From the NCBI RefSeq assembly GCF_001625695.1, contig NZ_AUXY01000098.1, positions 1-64,000 on the forward strand: a stretch of 64,000 nucleotides of DNA, written 5' to 3'. The notes beneath the pieces were generated by a model. It worked only from the letters and a program-made list of their open reading frames with translations, ran no database searches and was not told the origin of the DNA. Position numbers and translations under genes: made by a program. Source of the DNA: Pseudoalteromonas luteoviolacea H33-S. Lineage in GTDB: Bacteria; Pseudomonadota; Gammaproteobacteria; Enterobacterales; Alteromonadaceae. Shown one piece after another: positions 42,401-50,357 of this stretch; positions within the stretch are counted from its first letter, which is position 1; each line of letters opens with the position of its first letter.

Positions 42401-43282
42401 TTTGAAGATGGAGAAGGGTATAAAGTTAATAATTTTGATGACCAGAGAGAAGAGTTTACTTGGTCTTTAGACGGAGGGAATGTACTTAATCTCGTCTACA
42501 ACTATTATCACGTAGAGCGAATTACTGTTGTTGACGATATCGAGGTAGGGTATCAATTTATTATGGAGTTTGGTAATACACACCCTTATTCAAGATCTAG
42601 CCATGATATATCTGATTGGATGGTCAAACATCAGCCACTTGAATTCTCACAAGATGATTATGTGGGACGTTGGTTGAGATTAAGGCTTTCACCTGAAGGC
42701 CCTCAGCTTACTGCTGCTATGGAAGTATATGATGATATGACTGTTCACCATGGTACTGAGACTGCTACCTTGCAAGGGTATTATGAAAATGGGCAGCTCA
42801 TTCTAGGGCATTATTATGACCAGCAACTTGGACGCTCTGTGAGAAAGTGCGAAGACCGTTCTCAGTGTTCAATTTATGATGAGTATGTATATACACCCAT
42901 CGCGCAGAGCGGCTCTTTAGTTTATTTTACAGGGGCGAATAGAGTTGAAAGCGGAGCACATGAGTTTTTTATAATGCGTAAACAAGAGATACCTTTTGAA
43001 GACGGTTTTACGCATATCCATACTCGTTTTAATTTAATTGATGAAAACAATAATGCGTGGGTGGGGTATGGAGATGGTTTCAAGGGTTTTTTAACAATAC
43101 CGTTTAGAGGTGAGTTTGAGTATGAGCTCTACGATGGGAAAATCCTCCTAACTTTAGATGATGGACATGATTATATCATCGAAATTGTGCCTCAAAGTAA
43201 TACGGTAGAAGGCATCTCTTTTTGTATGTATCAATCGGGGTTTGCTTGCACACCTGAAAAAGTGATTCGATTACGTTATTAA
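39464..43282 (+). CDS. Very large multidomain lipoprotein with repeated GxW-type units
   Basis: The 1272-residue protein has a lipoprotein signal (PILASTVVSLILTGC) and a Pro/Glu/Thr-rich spacer from a 12-nt DNA repeat. An Ig/PKD-like beta domain follows at about 80-165, then a carboxypeptidase-regulatory-like segment near 170-230 and a helical section. The rest contains recurring beta-rich units that open with a hydrophobic-x-G-x-W element: LVGKIW near 513, LIGKWT near 627, MIGQWS near 964 and YVGRWL near 1066. This resembles lipocalin-like sheets, but I do not recognise a named family. It is probably a cell-surface or periplasmic binding protein. I chose the ATG at 39464; an in-frame ATG at 39413 is also possible. 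Confidence 0.65.
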   Translation: MYIKQYYKMPILASTVVSLILTGCGGSSSKEEEKLNAPAAVAEQVSPELAPELAPEPTPEPTPEPEPTPAPLTFTVTGPSEVQEKTDFSLTLAVEGEGTIESVDWTHDSSLNLAMSEESDHSVKFSVPDINQDHTVSFTVTAISDSEEKIEQVHSVTLKRITKSLSLQGIVTDSPIQHAQVKLFAGESSVEVEANEFGEYTAALEVDESEIDEMIKVVAVGSSTQPEVEFVSQLGTFSALLEQAGDDAILSKSENFSVNVTNVTTAEFALLQRTDIEITDDESLREALLAVDGDEMLNLATVIKVIVDSEDYDLPEGVSSTLELVSNEEQAEMFKAALQSNNPTYFDQVKKQILDDDSLTSKDLTALQGDFLLYHPKYHNHYAYHLSLDESGQGQFVAQNSVEVTKVSYVDEKYVVELAEPAILYRSERYKRDENDEVILDEDNVPLNAQIAWKSSKLSLEVLHVNQGANIVELNTYAQEYVDGELNSAANLNTKYTYRLLDKKLTEPLKREELVGKIWLIEADSKDFRLPDRAINRYVFNEDGTATIEGQDGNTVWELDGNSLVIVHKNEESEVSTQYWFTKSIASGFYIVAKEQQLEEGTVSNSASLLGIMFPKQPDLNVTEEQLIGKWTGFIGRTQSLHDLRVFPDLNVKVGVAELTPYAHGKLENNRFYRQWYRSTTDFSTCYELTSNCELSALMEYEFLSIEDNNYVVYRKVVEHPGTAEQNVSYAGLFHYHYTSENEYSAFNAIMLGGNTTFFVESEIGDSPTIFIRTDDNDDYVIGLNGADYPMSIVDGYLQYTVEGIVNRISWLNESDDYIEVCVFEASQGCQEHNKQVWFYKPEALPRKKSYFFDKRDVDSIHYTLEQRWDESVEFKSAYEFDSSMNAEVVGGKIILTVPQDAYTPDYAFERIDRVEIEDVGEKSKLTITWNSYDFGQIQSSLITQSIKDKVDARNGIQILPEDMIGQWSIPNHYLYTYYFEDGEGYKVNNFDDQREEFTWSLDGGNVLNLVYNYYHVERITVVDDIEVGYQFIMEFGNTHPYSRSSHDISDWMVKHQPLEFSQDDYVGRWLRLRLSPEGPQLTAAMEVYDDMTVHHGTETATLQGYYENGQLILGHYYDQQLGRSVRKCEDRSQCSIYDEYVYTPIAQSGSLVYFTGANRVESGAHEFFIMRKQEIPFEDGFTHIHTRFNLIDENNNAWVGYGDGFKGFLTIPFRGEFEYELYDGKILLTLDDGHDYIIEIVPQSNTVEGISFCMYQSGFACTPEKVIRLRY
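39601..39666 (+). repeat. 12-nt tandem repeat encoding a PExx linker
   Basis: Five imperfect copies of ACCAGAACYARC lie just after the lipoprotein signal peptide and encode PELA/PEPT units. A change in copy number would keep the reading frame, so it would alter linker length only. Confidence 0.85.
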
Positions 43283-43324
43283 AGCGCTTACAACAATTAG
43301 AATTACTTTAAAGTTAGTAATTTT

Positions 43325-43359
43325 AAAACGCTATTTATAAATATAAATAGCGTTTTTTA
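43325..43359 (+). terminator. Intrinsic terminator after the large lipoprotein gene
   Basis: AAAACGCTATTTA pairs with TAAATAGCGTTTT around a short AT loop, followed by a T-rich tail, 42 nt after the stop. Confidence 0.82.
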
Positions 43360-43478
43360 TTTCTAAAGTGCCAAAAAGTCATTTATCTATTCTAGCTTTA
43401 TAGAATAAACTTGGTTTCATATGTTCTAACGTGTAATTAGAATGTGATTATATAAATAATTAAAGGAGTATTTAAAAC

Positions 43479-43979
43479 GTGGTTGAATACAGAGTTGCAA
43501 ATCCCATAGAGCTTCCAACCTTAAAATCACTGTTGTGGAAATACGGCCCCAATGAATGGAACTACCTAACTCAAGCTGGTGTTGATGAAGAGTTTGCACT
43601 CATTGAACAGTGTGATGCAGAGGCACTTGTAGCGCTAGACGGCGAACAAATAGTTGGCTTTGCTGTCTTGATAAATGGTAATGTCAGTCCAGACTACCTG
43701 AGTCAATATTGCTGTCTAGACGAGATTGCGTTTATAGGTGATGTGGTGGTGTCTGCAGAACATAGCGGTAAAGGCATTGCTACGCAGCTTTTACGTCACT
43801 GTATTGATTTGGCAAAGGATAAAGGGGTTGGCTCTGTTTTGATTGAGCGCCATGAAGAAAACTTAGCGTCAGCAGGTATGATGAAAAAAGCAGGGTTTTC
43901 CGTGATTGATACTTTTTATGACCCCAAAAAACGCGCAGCTGGTTCGCAAAAGAGCGTTATACTGTCAGTTACGCTCTAA
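43479..43979 (+). CDS. GNAT family N-acetyltransferase
   Basis: The 166-residue protein has the acetyl-CoA-binding motif A in VVVSAEHSGKGIATQLLRHCIDLA near 88-111, followed by VLIERHEENLASAGMMKKAGF, the usual C-terminal GNAT strand-helix. I accept the GTG start at 43479 because TAAAGGAGTAT lies about 8 nt upstream. The substrate is not known. The gene stands alone. Confidence 0.87.
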   Translation: MVEYRVANPIELPTLKSLLWKYGPNEWNYLTQAGVDEEFALIEQCDAEALVALDGEQIVGFAVLINGNVSPDYLSQYCCLDEIAFIGDVVVSAEHSGKGIATQLLRHCIDLAKDKGVGSVLIERHEENLASAGMMKKAGFSVIDTFYDPKKRAAGSQKSVILSVTL

Positions 43980-44008
43980 CGTATTTATTAAAACAATATA
44001 CTAAAAAT

Positions 44009-44040
44009 ATGGCAGTACTTAGGGTGATGAGTACTGCCAT
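44009..44040. terminator. Hairpin between convergent genes
   Basis: ATGGCAGTACT (44009-44019) pairs perfectly with AGTACTGCCAT (44030-44040). It separates the GNAT gene and the convergent lipoprotein gene. The T tract is short, so efficiency is uncertain. Confidence 0.55.
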
Positions 44041-44052
44041 GTTCAATTTTAC

Positions 44053-45807
44053 TTATTTGATATAACCAAGGCCGACCAACTGATGTTGACGATGCAGCAT
44101 TGGATCTTGCATTTTGCATCGACCGTCATACCTACTGATTTCCCAGTTGGTATAAGTACATAGTTTAGGTGTCATTATATTTTGGATCTCTTTAATTACG
44201 CTGTTGTCTAAGGCTTTGTCTGGAAATTGTGTTTCTTTGATATGTATAGCCCAAGATAGTGCGACTGGGCTAAACCAAGACGGTTGTGGTCCAATCATTG
44301 GAAGGTAAGATAAGCCAAACTGTGACGTAAGCATGACAGGGGTATCATTGTAAGGGAATGGACGCTCATCAATAACGCCAGAGTTAATAAACAAGTCTAT
44401 CCACTGCCTATCATTATTTGTAAATTGACTGCGGGGCGTTGGTGCAATTCCATGTAGTTGACCATTAACAGGTAATTGTGAATTAAGACTTTCAAAATAA
44501 GCAATCAAACTACGATTTTCGAAGCTTTTATCTATATCCAGCGCGTTGTTGTACTCAGTCATATTTGTAGTACCAGCTTGAAATCCCATCACCCCCTCAG
44601 TATTAAACATGGCGTCGTAAAAAGGGCGAATGGTGTCGTATAAACGTGCCAAAACTTCATCTGATGGTTTGGGTCCTTCGCAGTTTTTTCCCCAGTCATC
44701 TACAAGAGTTCTTTGAATTGTTGTTCCTGCTGAGAAGTTAATATATTCCACATCTAGATCTTGTAATACCGTTTGCTTGAATTGCTCTGCTATCTGTTGA
44801 GTATGTGACTTGAGTAACTTAATATTTGCCTCAGTTGGGTTGCAATATAGGTCATATCTAGAGGAGTATAGTTTGGGATATGGACCGACAATCAGCTCAG
44901 CGTGCGGGTTATGTTCTAAGAGGTAATGAAGTGGCCTTAAACCATGCTTAACATCGGGGGATTCATAACTTTTATATAAGGCCTGATGAAACTCATCAAT
45001 GAACCAAGCGGCAGGTATAAAAGATGCTTTACCTGAATTATCTGTGAATTGGTCTACTTGCTTAAGCGTATCATGTACAATTTTTGGCACGAGATAAGTG
45101 GGATCAAATGATTGAGAAGAGGCTTGTTGATAAAAGCCTTGCTCATCAACGTAAAATAAACTCTTTATTCGGCTTCTATAGCGTAGAGTAGAGGAGAAGT
45201 GTACTCCTTCATCTTCAAGAATTAAGATGGTTTGTTTGGGGTCTGCTTTACTTTGATCAAATTCACCATCTGAAAATTTAACCTCAACGAGATCACAGTA
45301 TTCAGGGGTATCATCTGATAAGCAGGCAATATTATTGTCGTTTAAAGTATCAAGTGTTTCACTGGCAAAGGTATCAACACGCTGTTTTAACGCAACTAAA
45401 TACTCGTCTCTCGTTTGTTGTACCTGGCCATCAATGATGCCTGTCGCCGTTGCATTTTTATCGTCTGAAATAGTATAAGTAAGTGAAAAGTCACCGACAT
45501 AGTTTTGTTCAGGCGTGATGATTAAAGCGTTATTTTCAATTATAGTAGTGACATTTCCTGTGTCGACGACTACATCAATAAGCGTTATTGGGTCGCCATC
45601 TGGATCACTGTCATTGGCCAGTGGATCGAAAGTGATTACTTCATTTGTTTGTATGGTGACTGAATCCTTATTCGCAACTGGGGAGTGGTTTGTTTCTTCT
45701 GGTGGCTGATTGGGCCGGTTACTTCCTTGAGGCGTTTCACTGCCTCCACCGCAGCCAGTTAATGCTAAAAGCAAAATGCTTAGACCATAGCTTTTTATTC
45801 CGTTCAT
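44053..45807 (-). CDS. Lipoprotein with Ig/cadherin-like N-terminal domain and unknown C-terminal domain
   Basis: The 584-residue protein has a lipobox in LLALTGCGGG (Cys near 19), a short Pro/Asn spacer, then one Ig-like domain of the tandem-repeat surface-protein type (about 42-130: ANDSDPDGDPITL, then GDFSLTYTISDD). Residues about 135-584 form one unrecognised globular domain with many Trp/Tyr/His residues, for example ILILEDEGVHFSS and ELIVGPYPKLYSSRYDL. It could be an enzyme of the cell surface, but no catalytic signature is convincing. An AAGGAAAT ribosome-binding site precedes the ATG. Confidence 0.7.
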   Translation of the reverse strand: MNGIKSYGLSILLLALTGCGGGSETPQGSNRPNQPPEETNHSPVANKDSVTIQTNEVITFDPLANDSDPDGDPITLIDVVVDTGNVTTIIENNALIITPEQNYVGDFSLTYTISDDKNATATGIIDGQVQQTRDEYLVALKQRVDTFASETLDTLNDNNIACLSDDTPEYCDLVEVKFSDGEFDQSKADPKQTILILEDEGVHFSSTLRYRSRIKSLFYVDEQGFYQQASSQSFDPTYLVPKIVHDTLKQVDQFTDNSGKASFIPAAWFIDEFHQALYKSYESPDVKHGLRPLHYLLEHNPHAELIVGPYPKLYSSRYDLYCNPTEANIKLLKSHTQQIAEQFKQTVLQDLDVEYINFSAGTTIQRTLVDDWGKNCEGPKPSDEVLARLYDTIRPFYDAMFNTEGVMGFQAGTTNMTEYNNALDIDKSFENRSLIAYFESLNSQLPVNGQLHGIAPTPRSQFTNNDRQWIDLFINSGVIDERPFPYNDTPVMLTSQFGLSYLPMIGPQPSWFSPVALSWAIHIKETQFPDKALDNSVIKEIQNIMTPKLCTYTNWEISRYDGRCKMQDPMLHRQHQLVGLGYIK

Positions 45808-46073
45808 TTTATTTCCTTGAAATTAAACTTCTATTCAGCAAGCTGATTTAAGTGATGCGCCGTTATTTCACCACACAGGCTCGCGAGGGTTTGTTACTTT
45901 TTGTTATTTGTAGGGAGATTTTTGTACATTATATGGGGGCGTAGAGAAATATTCTTACCTGAACATTGAGTAAATGTGAATTTAATTCAAGAGGCTAGCC
46001 ATGGAAAAACCCTTATATATTTAGGCAGCAGCACAAGGCAATGAAGCGTTTAAGCTGCTGCCTAAATGAAAAC

Positions 46074-46616
46074 TTAACGATGCATACCGCGAACAGGATT
46101 ATTGTTTTCAGGGTTTCTTATCCAAGTTAGACCATTTACAAGTGCGGTAAGTTCTGGTCTTACAAATGGGTTGTTTGATATATCGATAACTTGAATATTC
46201 CCCTCGTCGTTAACAACAAAAAGGCCTGGTTCTGCAAAGTGGTGATCAGTTTCTTGTTCTGAGCGAGGATCTGAAATATACAAACCGAGTTCCTTCATTT
46301 GCGTAAGGGATAAACCGTAAGCAATATCAAATTGAACGTCTAATTGAAGTTGGTGCTCTGCCAGTTGAGCTTGGCTATCACCTGAGACCGCAATCACGTC
46401 TACGTTAATAGCAGCAAGGCTTGCAATGTGGCTTTCTAACTGGTTTAGGTATTTTGTACATAAAGGGCAATGTTTTCCACGATAAACTAAAATAAGTTGC
46501 CAATCAAAACCAGACCTTGGCTCCCCTAATGTAACAGTTTTATCATTGAATAGGGTGACGGGCAGCTTAGGAAACTTGCTGCCAGCATGAAGTTTGTCTG
46601 TATAGTGTTGGGACAT
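46074..46616 (-). CDS. Peroxiredoxin-like (AhpC/TSA family) protein
   Basis: The 180-residue protein has the thioredoxin-like fold pattern with LVYRGKHCPLC near 43-53, where Cys50 is the likely peroxidatic Cys and Cys53 makes a CxxC pair, followed by ITVAVSGDS-like VIAVSGDSQ near 77 and LFVVNDEGNIQVI near 133. The CPLC element differs from the TxxC of classical peroxiredoxins and fits the peroxiredoxin-like branch. It lies 11 nt downstream of the quinone reductase gene on the same strand, so the two form an operon, facing away from an HxlR-type regulator. A role in quinone or peroxide stress follows from this context. Confidence 0.85.
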   Translation of the reverse strand: MSQHYTDKLHAGSKFPKLPVTLFNDKTVTLGEPRSGFDWQLILVYRGKHCPLCTKYLNQLESHIASLAAINVDVIAVSGDSQAQLAEHQLQLDVQFDIAYGLSLTQMKELGLYISDPRSEQETDHHFAEPGLFVVNDEGNIQVIDISNNPFVRPELTALVNGLTWIRNPENNNPVRGMHR

Positions 46617-46627
46617 GGCTCTATCCT

Positions 46628-47209
46628 TTAAAAGTGCTTATTGATATGTGTTGTAAAGCGGGCTAAATCATTTTCAATATCTGCATGTTTCATCACATCA
46701 AAACAAGCGAATGTGGGCAAAGCAGTTAAGTTGAAGAATTTAAAGTTCATATGCATTGGAAAGAGCAGATCATCCACTGACTTTCCATCAAAAAACTCCG
46801 CTGTATCATTAAAAGCCTGTTTTGGGGCGTTAAATGTGACCGACATCATATATTTTTTACCTTTAAGTACACCGCCACTACCATAACCCTCAGTAGGTGT
46901 TGATGCACTGCGTCCGTCTCCTTGGCATAATGTGCCCGCCATACCTGCTGTATAGACTTCATCCATATACTTTTTAAATGACCATGTAACGCCCATCCAG
47001 TTAATAGGGGATTGAAAGATTATGACGTCAGCCCATTGATGTAGAGCGAGTTGTTGTTCGACATCTATGTTTTCTTCCATAGTCACAATATGTGTTGTGT
47101 GTCCTTTGTTTTGGAGTAACGTAACCGCTGTATCGACGAGCGTTGCATTTAGCTTCCCTTCAGAGAATGGATAATACAGATGCCCATTGATGATTAAAAT
47201 ATTGCTCAT
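46628..47209 (-). CDS. Flavodoxin-fold NAD(P)H:quinone oxidoreductase, MdaB-like
   Basis: The 193-residue protein opens with ILIINGHLYYPFSEGKLN, the FMN/FAD phosphate loop, and has VIIFQSPINWMGVTWSFKKYMDEV near 63-86, characteristic of the NQO/MdaB group, with GSGGVLKGKKYMMSVTF further on. These enzymes reduce quinones by two electrons in the cytoplasm. It is first in the pair with the peroxiredoxin-like gene and diverges from the HxlR-type regulator, a common arrangement for electrophile/quinone-responsive operons. Confidence 0.88.
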   Translation of the reverse strand: MSNILIINGHLYYPFSEGKLNATLVDTAVTLLQNKGHTTHIVTMEENIDVEQQLALHQWADVIIFQSPINWMGVTWSFKKYMDEVYTAGMAGTLCQGDGRSASTPTEGYGSGGVLKGKKYMMSVTFNAPKQAFNDTAEFFDGKSVDDLLFPMHMNFKFFNLTALPTFACFDVMKHADIENDLARFTTHINKHF

Positions 47210-47258
47210 GACCTCTTTCGAACTCGTTTATTTATTAACCAGATTGTTTAAGGTATAG

Positions 47259-47306
47259 TTTAGGAACCTAAAGTAAAATAACAACTAGTATACTTTTAGT
47301 AACCTA
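47259..47306. promoter_or_regulatory. Direct repeats in the divergent promoter, candidate HxlR operator
   Basis: TTTAGGAACCTA (47259-47270) recurs as TTTAGTAACCTA (47295-47306), 11 of 12 identical, 36 nt apart. Between them lies AGTATACTTTTAGTA, with inverted GTA/TAC elements like those recognised by HxlR-type regulators. The region serves both the quinone-reductase operon and the regulator gene. Confidence 0.45.
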
Positions 47307-47327
47307 GTGTTTATGGTGGTATAAAAA

Positions 47328-47690
47328 TTGAAAAGTTCAGTTAAAATAGATGCTAAAGGGCGAAAAAAAGTTTTGAATATGTGCGATGAACCCTGTGCAA
47401 TTGAAAAGGGGATGAGGCTGATCGGTGGGAAGTGGAAGGGCTCGATAATTTACCATCTAAAAGATGAGCCTGTACGTTTTAACGATTTAGCACGAATGCT
47501 AGGTGGCGCGACGAAGAAGATGGTGGACCAGAGACTTAAAGAGCTAGAGCAGGAGGGCATGGTTGTTCGCAAAGTGATCAGTGATAGACCTGTTGCAGTT
47601 ACTTACGAGTTGACAGAATTTGGACGCTCAGCACTAGATATTCTTGAATCACTCAGAATTTGGTCAGAGTCTCATAACATTAAAATCTGA
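47328..47690 (+). CDS. HxlR family winged-helix transcriptional regulator
   Basis: The 120-residue protein fits the HxlR family: CAIEKGMRLIGGKWKGSIIYHL with the conserved Cys near 23 and GGKW, then RFNDLARMLGGATKKMVDQRLKELEQEGMV (the recognition helix and wing start) and YELTEFGRSALDILESLRIW. The Cys before the GGKW element is the redox or quinone sensor in YodB-like members. I accept the TTG start at 47328, 7 nt after GGTGGT; an ATG at 47379 would remove the first 17 residues. It is likely to control the divergent oxidoreductase/peroxiredoxin operon. Confidence 0.87.
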   Translation: MKSSVKIDAKGRKKVLNMCDEPCAIEKGMRLIGGKWKGSIIYHLKDEPVRFNDLARMLGGATKKMVDQRLKELEQEGMVVRKVISDRPVAVTYELTEFGRSALDILESLRIWSESHNIKI

Positions 47691-48219
47691 ATTAATATGA
47701 TTGTTATAATAACTATGTTTCAGCTAAATATCAGTGTTTACTAAATGTCATTAGAGCCCTGAAAAAGCTATTCTCTCAACGTTAAATATTTAATTACTTT
47801 TAGCTCCCTCAATGTCTCTTCTATGCAGCCTAAGAGTATATGTGCTCTCCTTAACTATTACATTTTCGAAAGAGCATCAACCTAGTCGTTCGCAATTTTG
47901 ATTATTATTTGATAGCTATCTACAAAAGTGAATTGATGTGTGGTGAATAGGTGTGAAAAATTTAATAATTTCTTTTAATAATGAAGTTCAATAAATAAGT
48001 TTAATTTCCACTACTTTCTGAATTTTATGGTTTAATTCTCTTTTTCGGTGTTAGTGAAGGAGCGTAAAGTCTTCCTCAGACATCTGCTGATCTAAATCAA
48101 GGGACAAACCGTAATTAATAAGTCTTCAGATTAGTGGTAGCACTCGTTACCCTTTGGTAAACTGCAAGTTAAAAATGTAGGGATAATCTTGATTCAGATT
48201 GTAAGGACAAGAAATTTTT
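47691..48219. other. Intergenic region, 529 nt, AT-rich
   Basis: No convincing coding frame was seen on either strand. A small hairpin (GTTACC/GGTAAAC) lies near 48147-48164, upstream of the TauE-type gene. Nothing else stands out. Confidence 0.45.
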
Positions 48220-49119
48220 ATGATTGAGAAGTTAAAGCAGCCGTCAACTTGGCCGTTGTATTTTACATTACTGATATACGTATCCTTGATTTGGATGCAA
48301 GGGTTATCTAGTGCCATGTTGCAAGTATTACAAGAAATAGAAATTGCACTGACCATGGCGTTGGGGTCGTTTGTTGCTGGTGGGACGGCATTGGGGGGCG
48401 GTGCCGTAGCCTTCCCTGTTATGACTAAGGTATTAGATATTGAGCCAAGTACGGCGAAAGTGTTTTCATTGGCCATTCAAAGCTTTGGTATGACTGCGGC
48501 AACGATTACTATATTATGCCGCCGTATTCCTATTTATACTAACTTAGTACTGCTAGCGCTGCCAATGTCCGCATTAGGTGTAATCATAAGCTTACTTTAT
48601 ATTGCGCCTATTGCCCCGCGTTTGCTCGTTAAATCCATTTTTAGCTTCTTACTTTTATGCTTTGCAATCACCATGTTAATGCGTTGGTGGAGAAAAGCTC
48701 ATCACCAACACAGCGCACCAAAAATACAGCCTAGCACACTTCGTTTTATGTTGGTGGCTTTTGTTGGGGGTGTTGCCAGTGGATTGGTGGGGTCTGGATC
48801 TGATATTGCTTTATTTGCTCTTTTGGTTATCGCTTACAATGCGGATATCAAAAAGGCAACTGCAACTTCTGTGGTGGTTATGGCATTTACTTCATTAGTC
48901 GGTAGTGTGATGAATGCATGGTATTTAGAGGCTATTACACCACAGATTGAAAGCTATTTGCTTGCAGCAATTCCTATTGTCGTTGTGGGTGCGCCTTTGG
49001 GGGCCTATGTTTGCTCTAAAGTAAAAGTCGGCCAATTGGTGAGCTTTTTATTGTTGCTTATTGCCTTAGAGGTTTTTTTCACAAGTTACGAGCTATACTC
49101 TGGTAATGTCTTATCTTGA
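48220..49119 (+). CDS. TauE/SafE family sulfite exporter-like permease
   Basis: The 299-residue protein has about eight hydrophobic segments and the family's repeated glycine-rich turn: AGGTALGGGAVAFPVMT near 52-68 in the first half and VGGVASGLVGSGSDIALFALLV near 187-208 in the second, reflecting an internal duplication. Members export sulfite, sulfoacetate or related organic anions across the inner membrane. AAGGACAAG precedes the ATG. There is no sulfur-metabolism gene next to it, so the substrate is open. Confidence 0.85.
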   Translation: MIEKLKQPSTWPLYFTLLIYVSLIWMQGLSSAMLQVLQEIEIALTMALGSFVAGGTALGGGAVAFPVMTKVLDIEPSTAKVFSLAIQSFGMTAATITILCRRIPIYTNLVLLALPMSALGVIISLLYIAPIAPRLLVKSIFSFLLLCFAITMLMRWWRKAHHQHSAPKIQPSTLRFMLVAFVGGVASGLVGSGSDIALFALLVIAYNADIKKATATSVVVMAFTSLVGSVMNAWYLEAITPQIESYLLAAIPIVVVGAPLGAYVCSKVKVGQLVSFLLLLIALEVFFTSYELYSGNVLS

Positions 49120-49239
49120 ATAAAGTTAAAACATTTATTCAAATATGAATTGTATTTTTTAGTCAATTAATCAGGGGTTCGAAAAGATAACAAAAATGGA
49201 ATTCAATACCAAACAAAAAAGCGATTTGGGTGCTCTGCC

Positions 49240-49701
49240 TGCGAGTTAAAGCCGGCTGGGCGAAAAGCTAAGCTTATTTTGACGGCAAAGCGGTTACTCA
49301 ATACTTAGTTATATAGTCAAGTTACCATGCGAGATATTGCCCCCGAGGCAGACATCAACTCTGCCATAATTAAATATTATTTTGGTGGTAAAGAAAGTTA
49401 ATTTATGGCGTTAATACATTCGATATCAAGAGACCACTTTTCTCAATTTGTAGATTTAATGTCACAATCAAAGCGGGTGTATTAATTTACTCTGCGTTTT
49501 GGAAAAGTTTTTGAAATACACTCAAGGTTAGTGTCCTTATTGAGAGAAGAAATATTTAACAAAATAGCCTCCTTAACAGAAGTGTTCATGGCTACCTTGC
49601 TTGCAAGGCTCCCTAAGTATTTGCCTCCGCTTATTCAATAAGAGGTAGGCATAGTTGATGGGAGCTACTCGATATCAAGCGTTAAGTATGTCATCTTTTA
49701 G
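49240..49701 (+). pseudogene. Degenerate TetR family regulator
   Basis: One reading frame through this stretch gives a TetR-like protein interrupted by several in-frame stops. The helix-turn-helix reads VTMRDIAPEADINSAIIKYY followed by FGGKES, preceded by KLILTAKRLLNT. Stops interrupt at 49303 (TAG) and after GGKES at about 49399 (TAA), again near 49483, and near 49639, before a final TAG at 49699. Helical ligand-domain segments such as VSLLREEIFNKIASL remain between the stops. The gene is decayed and cannot produce a full regulator. A piece of an efflux adaptor follows, so this was probably a TetR-controlled efflux locus. Confidence 0.8.
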
Positions 49702-49756
49702 ATCGCAAAATCGTTTTGTGTGGTAAGTTAATGGGTAATAACCAACTCAGCACCTT

Positions 49757-49936
49757 CGTGAAACTTTCAGGTGAGGTTGTTGCCATATACATATTAAAAT
49801 TGGGTATATTTTTAAATCGGCGGCATTGCTGCTTGAGATTGAAAATAGTGAGTACCAATTTAAATTGGCTAGTTCAGAGGCTTGATTGGCAATTTTCACC
49901 AAAGTTGGTTGTGCGTCCTAGTTAGCTTAATAGTGC
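49757..49936 (+). pseudogene. Fragment of a membrane fusion (efflux adaptor) protein
   Basis: Two frames give adjoining pieces of an adaptor protein: FVKLSGEVVAIYILKLG in one frame, and then, after a frameshift near 49825, ALLLEIENSEYQFKLASSEA followed by a stop, LAIF and another stop. The second piece matches the lipoyl half and first coiled-coil strand of HlyD/AcrA-type adaptors. Nothing of the rest of the protein is seen. It is the expected partner of the degenerate TetR gene upstream. Confidence 0.65.
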
Positions 49937-50101
49937 TAATGCTCTGAATAAATCAATAAAGTAGAAAAATAAGCCAAAATGAGGTTCAGGACGCTGAGTA
50001 AAGAGCGTGTTAATTAATAAAAAGTCAGCTATTTAGGGGGGCTTTTGAGGTGTAATTTCGGAAAAATTAATCGAGTATAAAAAAGCACAAAAAGGAAGTT
50101 T

Positions 50102-50317
50102 ATGATGAAGTTTTCGATCAGTCGTTTTGAAAGTACATTGGGTATTTTTAAAGTACTCGGCAACTGTCAGCCTGCAGGTAAGATTGAAGTGTTGAGGCTT
50201 GAAGTGATGGGCACTGATGGGTGGATTTTGATGGATATGCACCAAGCCATGACACAAAAGATAATTAATCAGCTAATTACTGAGTTAAGAAACCACCCTA
50301 AGTTGGGAAGTCTATAA
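50102..50317 (+). CDS. Small hypothetical protein
   Basis: A 71-residue frame starting MMKFSISRFES, with a good ribosome-binding site (AAAAGGAAGTTT) before two consecutive ATG codons. It contains GKIEVLRLEVMGTDGWILMDM and a C-terminal amphipathic helix (KIINQLITELRNHP). There is no membrane segment or known motif. It converges with the chemoreceptor gene. The ribosome-binding site supports a real gene, but I recognise no relatives. Confidence 0.5.
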   Translation: MMKFSISRFESTLGIFKVLGNCQPAGKIEVLRLEVMGTDGWILMDMHQAMTQKIINQLITELRNHPKLGSL

Positions 50318-50357
50318 GACTCCCCAATCGGCTGTATTCAGCTTTATATGTAGCTAC

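Noticed and set aside
49716..49925. 69-residue plus-strand frame considered as a gene
   Set aside because: It is one frame of the decayed efflux adaptor; the better match continues in another frame and both contain stops.
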